Below are positions 18,421 to 25,549 of a stretch of 34,359 bases of DNA, piece after piece. Both the position numbers and the translations under genes were made by a program. Every line of letters starts with the position of its first letter. Position 1 is the first letter of the stretch. The notes below the pieces were generated by a model, which saw nothing but the letters and a program-made list of their open reading frames with translations, searched no databases and had not been told where the DNA came from. This DNA comes from Streptomyces sp. AC550_RSS872 (GTDB lineage: Bacteria > Actinomycetota > Actinomycetes > Streptomycetales > Streptomycetaceae): the NCBI RefSeq assembly GCF_019049285.1, contig NZ_JAGMUL010000017.1:1-34359 (forward strand), read 5' to 3'.

Positions 18421-20040
18421 GTGAACGGTCAGGGAACCTATCAACCCTTGAAGCTGGCCGACCGCCACCTCGCCGAACTGGCCACCGGGGGCGGGTCCGA
18501 CGAGGCCCTCGACCAACTGGAGCGCGGCGAGCGGACCCGGCGGCTTTTGCTGCTGGGCGCGTTGCACGACCGTACCGACGCGCCCGTGACTCCGCTCGGC
18601 TCGCCCGACGCGGCGTGGCAGGCCCTGCACGCCGCGTACCGGCAGGACGCCGGGCAGGTCGAGCGACTGCTCCTCAGCCCGGCCGTGGGCAGTTGGGTCG
18701 GGCACCTCCTGCGCAGACTGCACGGCACCGCGGACGGTCCCGAGCTGTGGACGGAGTGGGGTCACCTGCACCGCCTCGCGGTGAGCGCCGCCCTCCTCGC
18801 CGGTACCGACGCGCACCTGCCCGTGCCGGTCACGGACGGCCGGCTGCCGCTCCCGGGACTGGGGCTGCTGCGTCTTCCCGGGCAGTGGACGGGACACCGG
18901 CCGGCCCTGGCCACGGTGCACGCCGGCGAACTGGCCGTCGGCAGCGGTCCGGAGCAGGTCAGCCTCCACCCCGTCCACGAGCCCGAGAGCGCGGTGTGGT
19001 CACCGCTGCGCACCGTCGCCCCGGGCGTCCCCCTGGAAGACCTGGACCCCTACCGCGACCTCGACGGCCCGGTCCCCCCGGCCCGCCTCGACCCGGCCGA
19101 GTTCGCGGCCTGGCGGCGGGTGTTCGCGGACGCCGCCGAGGTTCTCGGTGCCCGCACCGCACCCGGCCCGGGCCGCCTCGATCCCGGCCGGATCCGCTCC
19201 GTCATTCCCTGGGGCAGGGTCGGCGTACTGCCACCGCCCGAGCCCACCGTCCGCCGCTCCGCGACCACCGGAGACGCCTACGGCGCGATGGTGATCACTC
19301 GTCCGGCCGGTGGCGTCATGCTGGCCGAGACCCTGGTCCACGAATTCCAGCACAGCAAACTCGCCGCGCTGCTCCACCTGTTCCCGCTGCTCGACGACGA
19401 CCGCGCCGAGCGCTACTACGCCCCCTGGCGCGCCGACCCCCGCCATCTCACCGGCCTCCTGCACGGCGCGTACGCCTTCATCGGTGTCACCGGATTCTGG
19501 CGTGACCGGATGACCGACGGCAGCGTCGCCCCGGGAACGGCCGCCTACTACTTCGCGCTGCGCAGGCTGCAAACCAGGCTCGTGGTGCGCACCCTCGCCA
19601 CCAGCGACCGGCTCACCGCGCCGGGCCGCCGCCTGGTCGCGGGCCTCGCCGAGACCCTCGACGGCTGGCTGCGTGAATCCGTCCCGGACGACGCCCTGCG
19701 TCGCGCCCGCACCGCCGCCCACCTGCACCGCACGGAGTGGCGGCTGCGCAATCTGCGCCCTGCGCGATCCTCGTCCCGTCCGACCGCCGCGTTCTGGCCC
19801 GACATCCGTACCCATGCCTTCGCCGTCCGCCCCGGCGTCCCACACACCGCCGACGAGTTCCTGGCGGCGGACGACCCGGCGGCCGCCACCACCCGGTACG
19901 CCCGGCTCGATCCGGTGGACCCGCACGTCCGCGCGGGACGTCTCGTCGCCTACGCCACGCTTCACCCGGGCCGCACGGCCCGCCGGATACTGGCCCGCCC
20001 CGAGTCCGCCCGGCTGCCCGGATCCGCTACTTCACGGTGA
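18421..20040 (+). CDS. Stand-alone HExxH protein of the alpha-ketoglutarate-dependent peptide beta-hydroxylase type
   Basis: The 539-residue protein resembles the C-terminal domain of FxsB-type maturases. The HExxH motif is H307-E308-F309-Q310-H311 in ETLVHEFQHSKLAALLHLFPL. It is followed by YYAPWRADPRHLTGLLHGAYAFIGVTGFWR, the segment I associate with this family. Members were first taken for zinc peptidases but are now described as Fe(II)/alpha-ketoglutarate-dependent peptide beta-hydroxylases, often fused to a radical-SAM/SPASM domain. No such domain is present here; the N-terminal 250 residues contain no CxxxCxxC motif. GTG 18421 lies 8 bp after the peptide stop, with only a weak ribosome site, so coupled translation is likely. 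A longer frame opens upstream but would run through the peptide and caspase. The 3' end overlaps the convergent chitosanase by 14 bp. Confidence 0.8.
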   Translation: MNGQGTYQPLKLADRHLAELATGGGSDEALDQLERGERTRRLLLLGALHDRTDAPVTPLGSPDAAWQALHAAYRQDAGQVERLLLSPAVGSWVGHLLRRLHGTADGPELWTEWGHLHRLAVSAALLAGTDAHLPVPVTDGRLPLPGLGLLRLPGQWTGHRPALATVHAGELAVGSGPEQVSLHPVHEPESAVWSPLRTVAPGVPLEDLDPYRDLDGPVPPARLDPAEFAAWRRVFADAAEVLGARTAPGPGRLDPGRIRSVIPWGRVGVLPPPEPTVRRSATTGDAYGAMVITRPAGGVMLAETLVHEFQHSKLAALLHLFPLLDDDRAERYYAPWRADPRHLTGLLHGAYAFIGVTGFWRDRMTDGSVAPGTAAYYFALRRLQTRLVVRTLATSDRLTAPGRRLVAGLAETLDGWLRESVPDDALRRARTAAHLHRTEWRLRNLRPARSSSRPTAAFWPDIRTHAFAVRPGVPHTADEFLAADDPAAATTRYARLDPVDPHVRAGRLVAYATLHPGRTARRILARPESARLPGSATSR

Positions 20041-20938
20041 ACGTCTGCCCGTACACCCGCCACGTCAGCGGTGTCGTCAAGGACAGGTTCCCGTCCTGAA
20101 GGAACCGCCGCTGAGCCGTGTCGACACGGCTGGTGTCGGCATCCGGTCGCCCCTCCCGCATGGCCGCCCGCCGGACGTCGAGGAAGGCGCCCAGGTACGC
20201 CTTCTCGGAACCGCCCAGGGAGGGGGAGGCGGCCTTGCGCAGGGCGCGTTCGCGCAGGACGTAGAAGCCGTCCTCGTCGATGCCGGGGCCGTGGAAGACC
20301 ATCGCGTCGTAGTAGACGAACTGGCCGAGGGTGCCGAGGCCGTCGAGCTTGGCGAGGCGGACCGCCGGGTCGAAGTAGGCGCGGTCGCGCTCGGCGTCCT
20401 GGGCCTCGCGGAAGGCCTTCACCTCGGCCTCCGCCGTCCAGGCGGCCGGGAAACCGGGGTCCAGGCCCTCGTGGGAGTCGGTGCCGTCGACCGCGCGCAG
20501 GGCGGGCAGGTACCGGGCGAGTCCGTTGTCCGGGTGGGCCTCGGTGTAGTTCTCGACCAGGGTGAGCAGATCGTGGGTGCCGGTGCAGAAACCGATCGTG
20601 CCGGCCGTGTAGCCCTGGCCGTCGTCGAGGTCCTCGATGTCGCCGTAGGTGCGGCGCCAGTCCAGGGTCGAGCTCTCGGCGGTGGCGACGAGCTGCTGGG
20701 CCAGCTCCTTCTTCGCCGGCGCGGCCAGACCCGGCGGCAGGCTCGCGATCAGCTCGTCGTCCGCCGACCGCTCCTGCTCGGCCCGGCTCTTGGCCTCCTG
20801 CCGGGACCCCTCCTGCGCGGTGACGGCCGTGGGCTTGCCGCCCGTGCTGTCGGCGGACTCCGTCGGGGCCAGGAAGTAGACGCCCGCGGCGACGGCGACG
20901 GGAACGGCCGCGAAGAGTACGACTCCGATACGTCTCAC
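20027..20938 (-). CDS. GH46 chitosanase with N-terminal membrane anchor
   Basis: The 303-residue protein matches GH46 chitosanases: KKELAQQLVATAESSTLDW, then YGDIEDLDDGQGYTAGTIGFCTGTHDLLTLVE. E88 and D106 correspond in spacing (18 residues) to the catalytic pair Glu22/Asp40 of the Streptomyces N174 enzyme. These enzymes hydrolyse beta-1,4 bonds of chitosan outside the cell. The N-terminus has a hydrophobic segment (about 4-24) after two Arg, with no clear signal-peptidase site. A charged linker to residue 60 follows, so it may be membrane-anchored or released by another protease. GTG 20938 is chosen because GGAGGG lies about 9 nt upstream. The start overlaps the rhomboid stop (GTGA), so the two are coupled. 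The 3' end overlaps the HExxH gene by 14 bp. Confidence 0.88.
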   Translation of the reverse strand: MRRIGVVLFAAVPVAVAAGVYFLAPTESADSTGGKPTAVTAQEGSRQEAKSRAEQERSADDELIASLPPGLAAPAKKELAQQLVATAESSTLDWRRTYGDIEDLDDGQGYTAGTIGFCTGTHDLLTLVENYTEAHPDNGLARYLPALRAVDGTDSHEGLDPGFPAAWTAEAEVKAFREAQDAERDRAYFDPAVRLAKLDGLGTLGQFVYYDAMVFHGPGIDEDGFYVLRERALRKAASPSLGGSEKAYLGAFLDVRRAAMREGRPDADTSRVDTAQRRFLQDGNLSLTTPLTWRVYGQTFTVK

Positions 20939-21882
20939 CGGACCATCCCTCCACCCGTCAGCTCCGACACCTTCGCGACCGCGACCACCGTCAGCAGCAC
21001 CAGCACGCTCACGCAGGCGGCCGTCTGGATCAGGGTCCGGCGTGGGCCGCGCGGGGCGTAGGCGTAGGCGAGGGTCACCGCGGCTCCTGTCAGGAGGCCG
21101 CCGAGGTGGCCCTGCCAGGAGGTGAGGCCGGCGGAGAGCAGGAGCCACAGCAGGAGGAACGCCATGAAGCGGTTGACGCCGCGCATGTCCGCGCCGACGC
21201 GGCGGGCGAGGACGTAGTACGCGGCGCCCAGGCCGAAGACCGCGCCGGACGCGCCGACCGACTCCGTGTTCACGTCGGTCAGCAGCAGCTCGAACACCGA
21301 CCCGCCCAGCGTCGACAGGAGGTAGAGCGCGAGGTAGCGGACCCGCCCCAGCATGGGCTCCACGATCCGGCCGAGCTGCCACAGCGAGAGCATGTTCATC
21401 ACGATGTGCAGCAGCCCGAAGGTGCCCTCGGTCGGCGGCAGGTGGAGGAAACCGCTGGTCAGCAGCCGCTCCCACTGACCGGCGACCACGCCCTCGGCGT
21501 GGAAGTCGGAGGGGTGTCCGGGCTCGTAGACGTAGTACCCGCCGTCGGGGCCGACCAGCCGGGCGCTGAGCATCGCGAAGCGGTCCACGATCTCCGGTCG
21601 CACCACCTCGGCCAGGTACGCGAGGACGTTGAGCCCGATGAGCACGGAGGTCACGAGCGGCGTGGCGGCGATCCGCCCGCCGACGACCGTCCGGGCCTGC
21701 CGCACCGACCGCGCGCCCTCCTTCACGCACTCCACGCACTGGTGACCGACGGACGCCTCACGCATGCAGTCCGGGCAGATGTACCGGTCGCAGCGGACGC
21801 AGCGGACGTGGGACTCCACCTTGGGATGGCGATAGCAGGTGGTGACGGCGGACTCGGTGGAAGGGATGGACTCGGGCTCCAC
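20935..21882 (-). CDS. Rhomboid intramembrane serine protease with N-terminal zinc-binding domain
   Basis: The 315-residue protein starts with a B-box-like zinc module: CYRHPKVESHVRCVRCDRYICPDC followed by GHQCVEC. A rhomboid core comes next. The catalytic Ser is in GASGAVFG, and the His in WQGHLGGLLTG. The usual HxxxNM-type segment is present as HIVMNMLSLWQLG. Six or seven hydrophobic segments are visible. Rhomboids cut substrates within or beside membrane segments. GTG 21882 is chosen because GAGGAG lies 7 nt upstream; no ATG fits before the zinc module. The stop overlaps the chitosanase start by 4 nt. The chitosanase anchor is therefore a natural candidate substrate, which is inference only. 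The gene is divergent from the vWA gene at 22030; the 147-bp gap must hold both promoters. Confidence 0.92.
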   Translation of the reverse strand: MEPESIPSTESAVTTCYRHPKVESHVRCVRCDRYICPDCMREASVGHQCVECVKEGARSVRQARTVVGGRIAATPLVTSVLIGLNVLAYLAEVVRPEIVDRFAMLSARLVGPDGGYYVYEPGHPSDFHAEGVVAGQWERLLTSGFLHLPPTEGTFGLLHIVMNMLSLWQLGRIVEPMLGRVRYLALYLLSTLGGSVFELLLTDVNTESVGASGAVFGLGAAYYVLARRVGADMRGVNRFMAFLLLWLLLSAGLTSWQGHLGGLLTGAAVTLAYAYAPRGPRRTLIQTAACVSVLVLLTVVAVAKVSELTGGGMVR

Positions 21883-22029
21883 AGCCGGCTCCTCGAAGGG
21901 GACGGGACGAACGATGAGCCGGTGGGGTCGGCGGCGAACAAAATAGCGAACACCTGTGGACGGAGGGAGGGGCGGGGCCGGTGGTGCCGTAACCTCGGCA
22001 ACCAGCCAGGCGTACGAGGGGGAGACCAT

Positions 22030-22755
22030 ATGGCGGCGATCAGTCTCAGCAAGGTCGAGGAGACCGCGCCCGCGCTGGTCAGCCTGTACAAGAGCGCAGG
22101 GGTGTCGCTTCACAAACACGGGCTGGGCGGGGTGCGGGCGGCGGTCTACCTGGTGGTCGACTACTCCGGGTCGATGAAGCCGTACTACAAGGACGGCAGC
22201 GTGCAGGCGCTCGCCGACCGGGTGCTCGGCATGGCGGCCCACTTCGACGACGACGGGACCGTGCCGGTCGTCTTCTTCTCCACCGACGTCGACGCCGAGA
22301 CCGAGATCGCGCTGGCCGACCACCAGGGGCGGATCGAGCGGATCGCGGCCGGGCTCGGGCACATGGGCAAGACCAGCTACCACCTGGCCATGGACGCGGT
22401 CATCGACCACTACCTGGACAGCGGGTCGAGGGACCCCGCCCTGGTGGTGTTCCAGACGGACGGCGGGCCGATCAACAAGCTCGCCGCGGAACGGTATCTG
22501 TGCAAGGCGGCCCCGCTCCCGCTGTTCTGGCAGTTCATCGGCTTCGGAGACCCGACCAGCAAGCAGTTCGACTTCCTGCGCAAGCTCGACGAGCTCGCCG
22601 TCCCGGGCAAGCGGGTCGTCGACAACGCCGGGTTCTTCCACGCCGGTTCGGACCCGCGGACCGTGTCCGACGCCGAGTTGTACGACCGCCTGGTCGGGGA
22701 GTTCCCGAAGTGGCTGGTGGCGGCGCGGGCGCAGGGGATCGTACGGCCGTCCTGA
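22030..22755 (+). CDS. vWA-domain protein, TerF-like
   Basis: The 241-residue cytoplasmic protein is almost wholly one von Willebrand A domain. It has the MIDAS motif DYSGS (in VYLVVDYSGSMKPYY), a downstream Thr in GKTSYHLAMDA, and the second acidic site FQTDGGP. The opening SLSKVEETAPALVSLYKSAGVSL and the closing WQFIGFGDP...FLRKLDE segments are typical of the vWA proteins found with TerD-type stress and tellurite systems. It probably binds a divalent metal and serves as a protein-interaction module. No terD gene is in the window. Unlike the vWA-like half encoded at 11282, its MIDAS is intact. ATG 22030 follows GGGGGAGAC. A GC-rich hairpin follows the gene. Confidence 0.87.
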   Translation: MAAISLSKVEETAPALVSLYKSAGVSLHKHGLGGVRAAVYLVVDYSGSMKPYYKDGSVQALADRVLGMAAHFDDDGTVPVVFFSTDVDAETEIALADHQGRIERIAAGLGHMGKTSYHLAMDAVIDHYLDSGSRDPALVVFQTDGGPINKLAAERYLCKAAPLPLFWQFIGFGDPTSKQFDFLRKLDELAVPGKRVVDNAGFFHAGSDPRTVSDAELYDRLVGEFPKWLVAARAQGIVRPS

Positions 22756-22774
22756 CGCGTGGCCGGGGGCGTCC

Positions 22775-22790
22775 GCCCCGTTGGCGGGGC
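22775..22790 (+). terminator. GC-rich hairpin between the vWA and cytochrome b genes
   Basis: GCCCCG, loop TTGG, and CGGGGC form a perfect 6-bp stem 20 bp after the vWA gene stop. There is no U tract. It probably ends the vWA transcript. Confidence 0.5.
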
Positions 22791-22840
22791 CTGTGCGGCC
22801 GTGTCACCCTGTGGTTGATCCGACGGGGAGGCGACGACGT

Positions 22841-24490
22841 ATGGACGGCGCACGATCGGGGAACGACGGGACGACAGGTGCGCGGCGGTCCGCCGAGTCC
22901 GGCAAGGGCGAGAGGATCGCCGACTGGGCCGACGGACGGCTCGGGCTGTACGCGCTGGCCAAGGCCAACATGCGCAAGGTCTTCCCGGACCACTGGTCCT
23001 TCATGCTGGGCGAGGTCTGCCTCTACAGCTTCCTCGTCCTGATCCTCACCGGCGTCTACCTCACCCTGTTCTTCGACCCCAGCACCAACGAGGTCGTCTA
23101 CAACGGCACCTACGAGCCCCTCAACGGCGTCCTGATGACCCGGGCGTACGAGTCCACCCTCGACATCAGCTTCGACGTGCGCGGCGGGCTGCTCATCCGG
23201 CAGATCCACCACTGGGCGGCGCTGGTCTTCGTCACCGGCATGCTCGTGCACATGATGCGGGTGTTCTTCACCGGCGCCTTCCGCAAGCCGCGCGAGATCA
23301 ACTGGGTGTTCGGCTGGACCCTGCTGATGCTCGGCATCATCACCGGCCTGACCGGCTACTCCCTCCCCGACGACCTGCTGTCCGGCACCGGCCTGCGGTT
23401 CGCGCACGGCGCGATCCTGTCCATCCCGATCGTGGGCACGTACGTGGCGTTCTTCCTCTTCGGCGGGGAGTTCCCCGGCGAGGACTTCATCGCCCGGCTC
23501 TACCCGATCCACATCCTGCTGCTGCCCGGGATCATGCTCGGCCTCGTCGTCGCCCATCTGATCCTGGTCTTCTACCACAAGCACACCCAGTACCCGGGCC
23601 CCGGCCGCGACCAGAAGACGGTCGTCGGCATGCCCTTCCTGCCGGTGTACATGGCCAAGGCGGGCGGCTTCTTCTTCCTCGTCTTCGGCGTCCTGGCGCT
23701 CATGGGCGGCATCGCCAGCATCAACCCGGTCTGGGCCTTCGGCCCCTACCGTCCGGACCTGGTGACCACGGGCGCCCAGCCCGACTGGTACCTCGGCTTC
23801 TCCGAGGGCCTGATCCGGGTGATGCCGGGATGGGAGATCAACCTCTGGGGCCACACCCTGGAACCCGGCGTCTTCATCCCCTTCTCCCTCTTCCCGCTGA
23901 TCCTGCTCGCGCTCGGCGTGTACCCCTTCATCGAGGCGTGGATCACCGGCGACAAACGTGAGCACCACATCCTCGACCGGCCGCGCAACGTGCCCGTGCG
24001 CACCGGCCTCGGCGCGGCCTGGCTGAGCCTGTACGCGGTGCTGCTGATCGGCGGCGGCAACGACATCGTGGCCACGCATCTGCATCTGTCCATCAACGCG
24101 ATCACCTGGTTCGTCCGGATCTCGGTCTTCGTCGTGCCGGTCCTCACCTACTACGTGACCAAACGCATCTGTCTCGGCCTCCAGCGCCGGGACCGGGACA
24201 AGGTGCTGCACGGCAGGGAGACGGGCACCATCAAACGGCTCCCGCACGGTGCGTACATCGAGATCCACGAGCCCCTCTCACAGGCGCAGCTGTTCACCCT
24301 CACCCAGCACGAGCAGCCGCCGCCGTACGAGATCGGCCCGCTCGTCGACGCGAACGGCGTCCGGCGCCGGGTCGGCCCGACGCAGCGGGTGCGGGCCCGC
24401 CTCGCGCGGGCGATGTTCGGGCCGCAGACACGGATCACCAAGCCGACGGTCGAGGAGTACCGCGAGCTCACCAGCGGCGATCACCACTGA
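22841..24490 (+). CDS. Orphan cytochrome b subunit (QcrB paralogue)
   Basis: The 549-residue membrane protein is a full-length actinobacterial cytochrome b, as in the QcrB subunit of the bc1 complex. Haem-ligand histidines are in QIHHWAALVFVTGMLVHMM and in RFAHGAILS / PIHILLLPGIMLGLVVAHL. The Qo-site tetrapeptide reads PDWY in GAQPDWYLGFSEGL. At least eight hydrophobic segments and a long charged C-terminal tail (about 440-549) are visible. The usual partners, Rieske protein QcrA and dihaem cytochrome QcrC, are absent on both sides, so this is a second stand-alone copy rather than the main respiratory locus. ATG 22841 follows GGGGAGG; upstream in-frame codons have no ribosome site. The 3' end overlaps the convergent acyl-CoA dehydrogenase by 23 bp. 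Its electron partners are unknown. Confidence 0.9.
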   Translation: MDGARSGNDGTTGARRSAESGKGERIADWADGRLGLYALAKANMRKVFPDHWSFMLGEVCLYSFLVLILTGVYLTLFFDPSTNEVVYNGTYEPLNGVLMTRAYESTLDISFDVRGGLLIRQIHHWAALVFVTGMLVHMMRVFFTGAFRKPREINWVFGWTLLMLGIITGLTGYSLPDDLLSGTGLRFAHGAILSIPIVGTYVAFFLFGGEFPGEDFIARLYPIHILLLPGIMLGLVVAHLILVFYHKHTQYPGPGRDQKTVVGMPFLPVYMAKAGGFFFLVFGVLALMGGIASINPVWAFGPYRPDLVTTGAQPDWYLGFSEGLIRVMPGWEINLWGHTLEPGVFIPFSLFPLILLALGVYPFIEAWITGDKREHHILDRPRNVPVRTGLGAAWLSLYAVLLIGGGNDIVATHLHLSINAITWFVRISVFVVPVLTYYVTKRICLGLQRRDRDKVLHGRETGTIKRLPHGAYIEIHEPLSQAQLFTLTQHEQPPPYEIGPLVDANGVRRRVGPTQRVRARLARAMFGPQTRITKPTVEEYRELTSGDHH

Positions 24491-25448
24491 GGGCGCGGGC
24501 ACCGAGCACGTCGGCTCTGCACAGGTCCGGGTCGCCCCAGGCGGTGCGCAGGGCGCGGGCCTTGGTCAGCCAGAGCGACAGGTCGTACTCCGCGGTGTAG
24601 CCGATCGCGCCGTGCAGCTGGAGCGCGGTACGGGCGGCGGCGTACGCGGCCTCGCAGGCCGTCACCTTGGCGGCGGCCACGTCGGCGGGCGCCATGGTGA
24701 GCGCGGCACCGAAAAGGAGCGGCCGCGCGAACTCCAGGCCGGTCCTGGCGTCGGCCAGACGGTGTTTGACGGCCTGGAACGAGCCTATGGGGACACCGAA
24801 CTGCGTGCGCTGCCTGACGTGCGCGACCGTCCGGTCGAGCAGGGCGTGACCGACGCCGAGCGCTTGGGCGGCGGTGGCGAGGCGGGCGTAGGCGAGGGCA
24901 CGGGCGGTGACCGGGGCGGGGCTGAGCAGCTCGCCGCCGGGGTCCAGGCGGGTGAGGCGTCGGGCCGGATCCAGGGAGGGGCGGACAGGGCCGTGACCGG
25001 GGGAGAGGTGCAGGCCTTGGGAGGTGAGGACCAGGCGGGTGGTGGCCACGTCGCCGTCGAGCGCGTACGGCGTGCTCCACGCCAGCGTCGCCATGGCCTC
25101 GCCCGACGCCAGCGCCGGCAGCACGCCCTTGGCCGGGCCGGGATCCGGAAGATCGGTGAGCAGTACCGCCGACGCGACCGTCTCCACCAGCGGTCCCGGC
25201 ACCGCGTGACGCCCCAACTCCGCGAAGGCGACGGCGAGTTCGACGGGACGGGAGCCCATCCCCCCGTACGTCTCCGGAACCGCCAGCCCGAACACACCCG
25301 CCTCGGCGACACGGCACCACAGCGCGCGGCCCCGCGCATGCTCGCCCCGGCTCCAGTCCCGTACGGCCGAGGGCGTGTCGGCGGCCGCCAGCATGCCGTT
25401 CAGCGAGTCGCCGAAGGCCCGCTGCTCGGGGTCGAGGAGGAAGCGCAT
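24468..25448 (-). CDS. Acyl-CoA dehydrogenase, FadE32-like short subunit
   Basis: This 326-residue flavoprotein is shorter than a normal acyl-CoA dehydrogenase (about 380), as are the FadE32 and FadE33 subunits of mycobacterial steroid loci. It shows VPETYGGMGSRPVELAVAFAELGRHAVPGPLVET in the N-terminal helical domain. The C-terminal family segment is AHVRQRTQFGVPIGSFQAVKHRLADA, followed by ALQLHGAIGYTAEYDLSLWLTKARAL. The middle domain is reduced, and the residues that bind FAD and hold the catalytic base may be shared with a partner. The natural partner is the longer dehydrogenase encoded just upstream, since such pairs form alpha2beta2 enzymes. The start overlaps the stop of a 33-codon frame (TGATG). 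The 3' end overlaps the cytochrome b gene by 23 bp. The precise CoA substrate is not determined. Confidence 0.88.
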   Translation of the reverse strand: MRFLLDPEQRAFGDSLNGMLAAADTPSAVRDWSRGEHARGRALWCRVAEAGVFGLAVPETYGGMGSRPVELAVAFAELGRHAVPGPLVETVASAVLLTDLPDPGPAKGVLPALASGEAMATLAWSTPYALDGDVATTRLVLTSQGLHLSPGHGPVRPSLDPARRLTRLDPGGELLSPAPVTARALAYARLATAAQALGVGHALLDRTVAHVRQRTQFGVPIGSFQAVKHRLADARTGLEFARPLLFGAALTMAPADVAAAKVTACEAAYAAARTALQLHGAIGYTAEYDLSLWLTKARALRTAWGDPDLCRADVLGARALSGDRRW

Positions 25449-25549
25449 CAGCGGGATCCCTTCGGTGGCCGCGGATGTGCGCTCCGCGGCGACGTGGCGC
25501 TCTCGGCGTCCGGGGTTTCCCTCTCGGCGTCGGCGGAGCCCTCTCGCAT
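25448..25549 (-). CDS. 33-codon bridging frame between two acyl-CoA dehydrogenase genes
   Basis: This small frame exactly fills the gap between the two dehydrogenase genes. Its ATG (25549) overlaps the upstream stop as TGATG, and its TGA overlaps the next ATG the same way. The peptide is hydrophilic, with a repeated DAE motif (SADAERETPDAES) and a basic, Pro-rich end. It resembles no family I know. It may simply keep ribosomes moving so that the two subunits are made in equal amounts, or it may be chance. It has no ribosome site of its own beyond the end of the upstream gene. Confidence 0.35.
   Translation of the reverse strand: MREGSADAERETPDAESATSPRSAHPRPPKGSR

Noticed and set aside
18421..20040. 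The HExxH protein as a secreted zinc metalloprotease
   Set aside because: There is no signal peptide, and the sequence around HEFQH fits the alpha-ketoglutarate HExxH family rather than a zincin.
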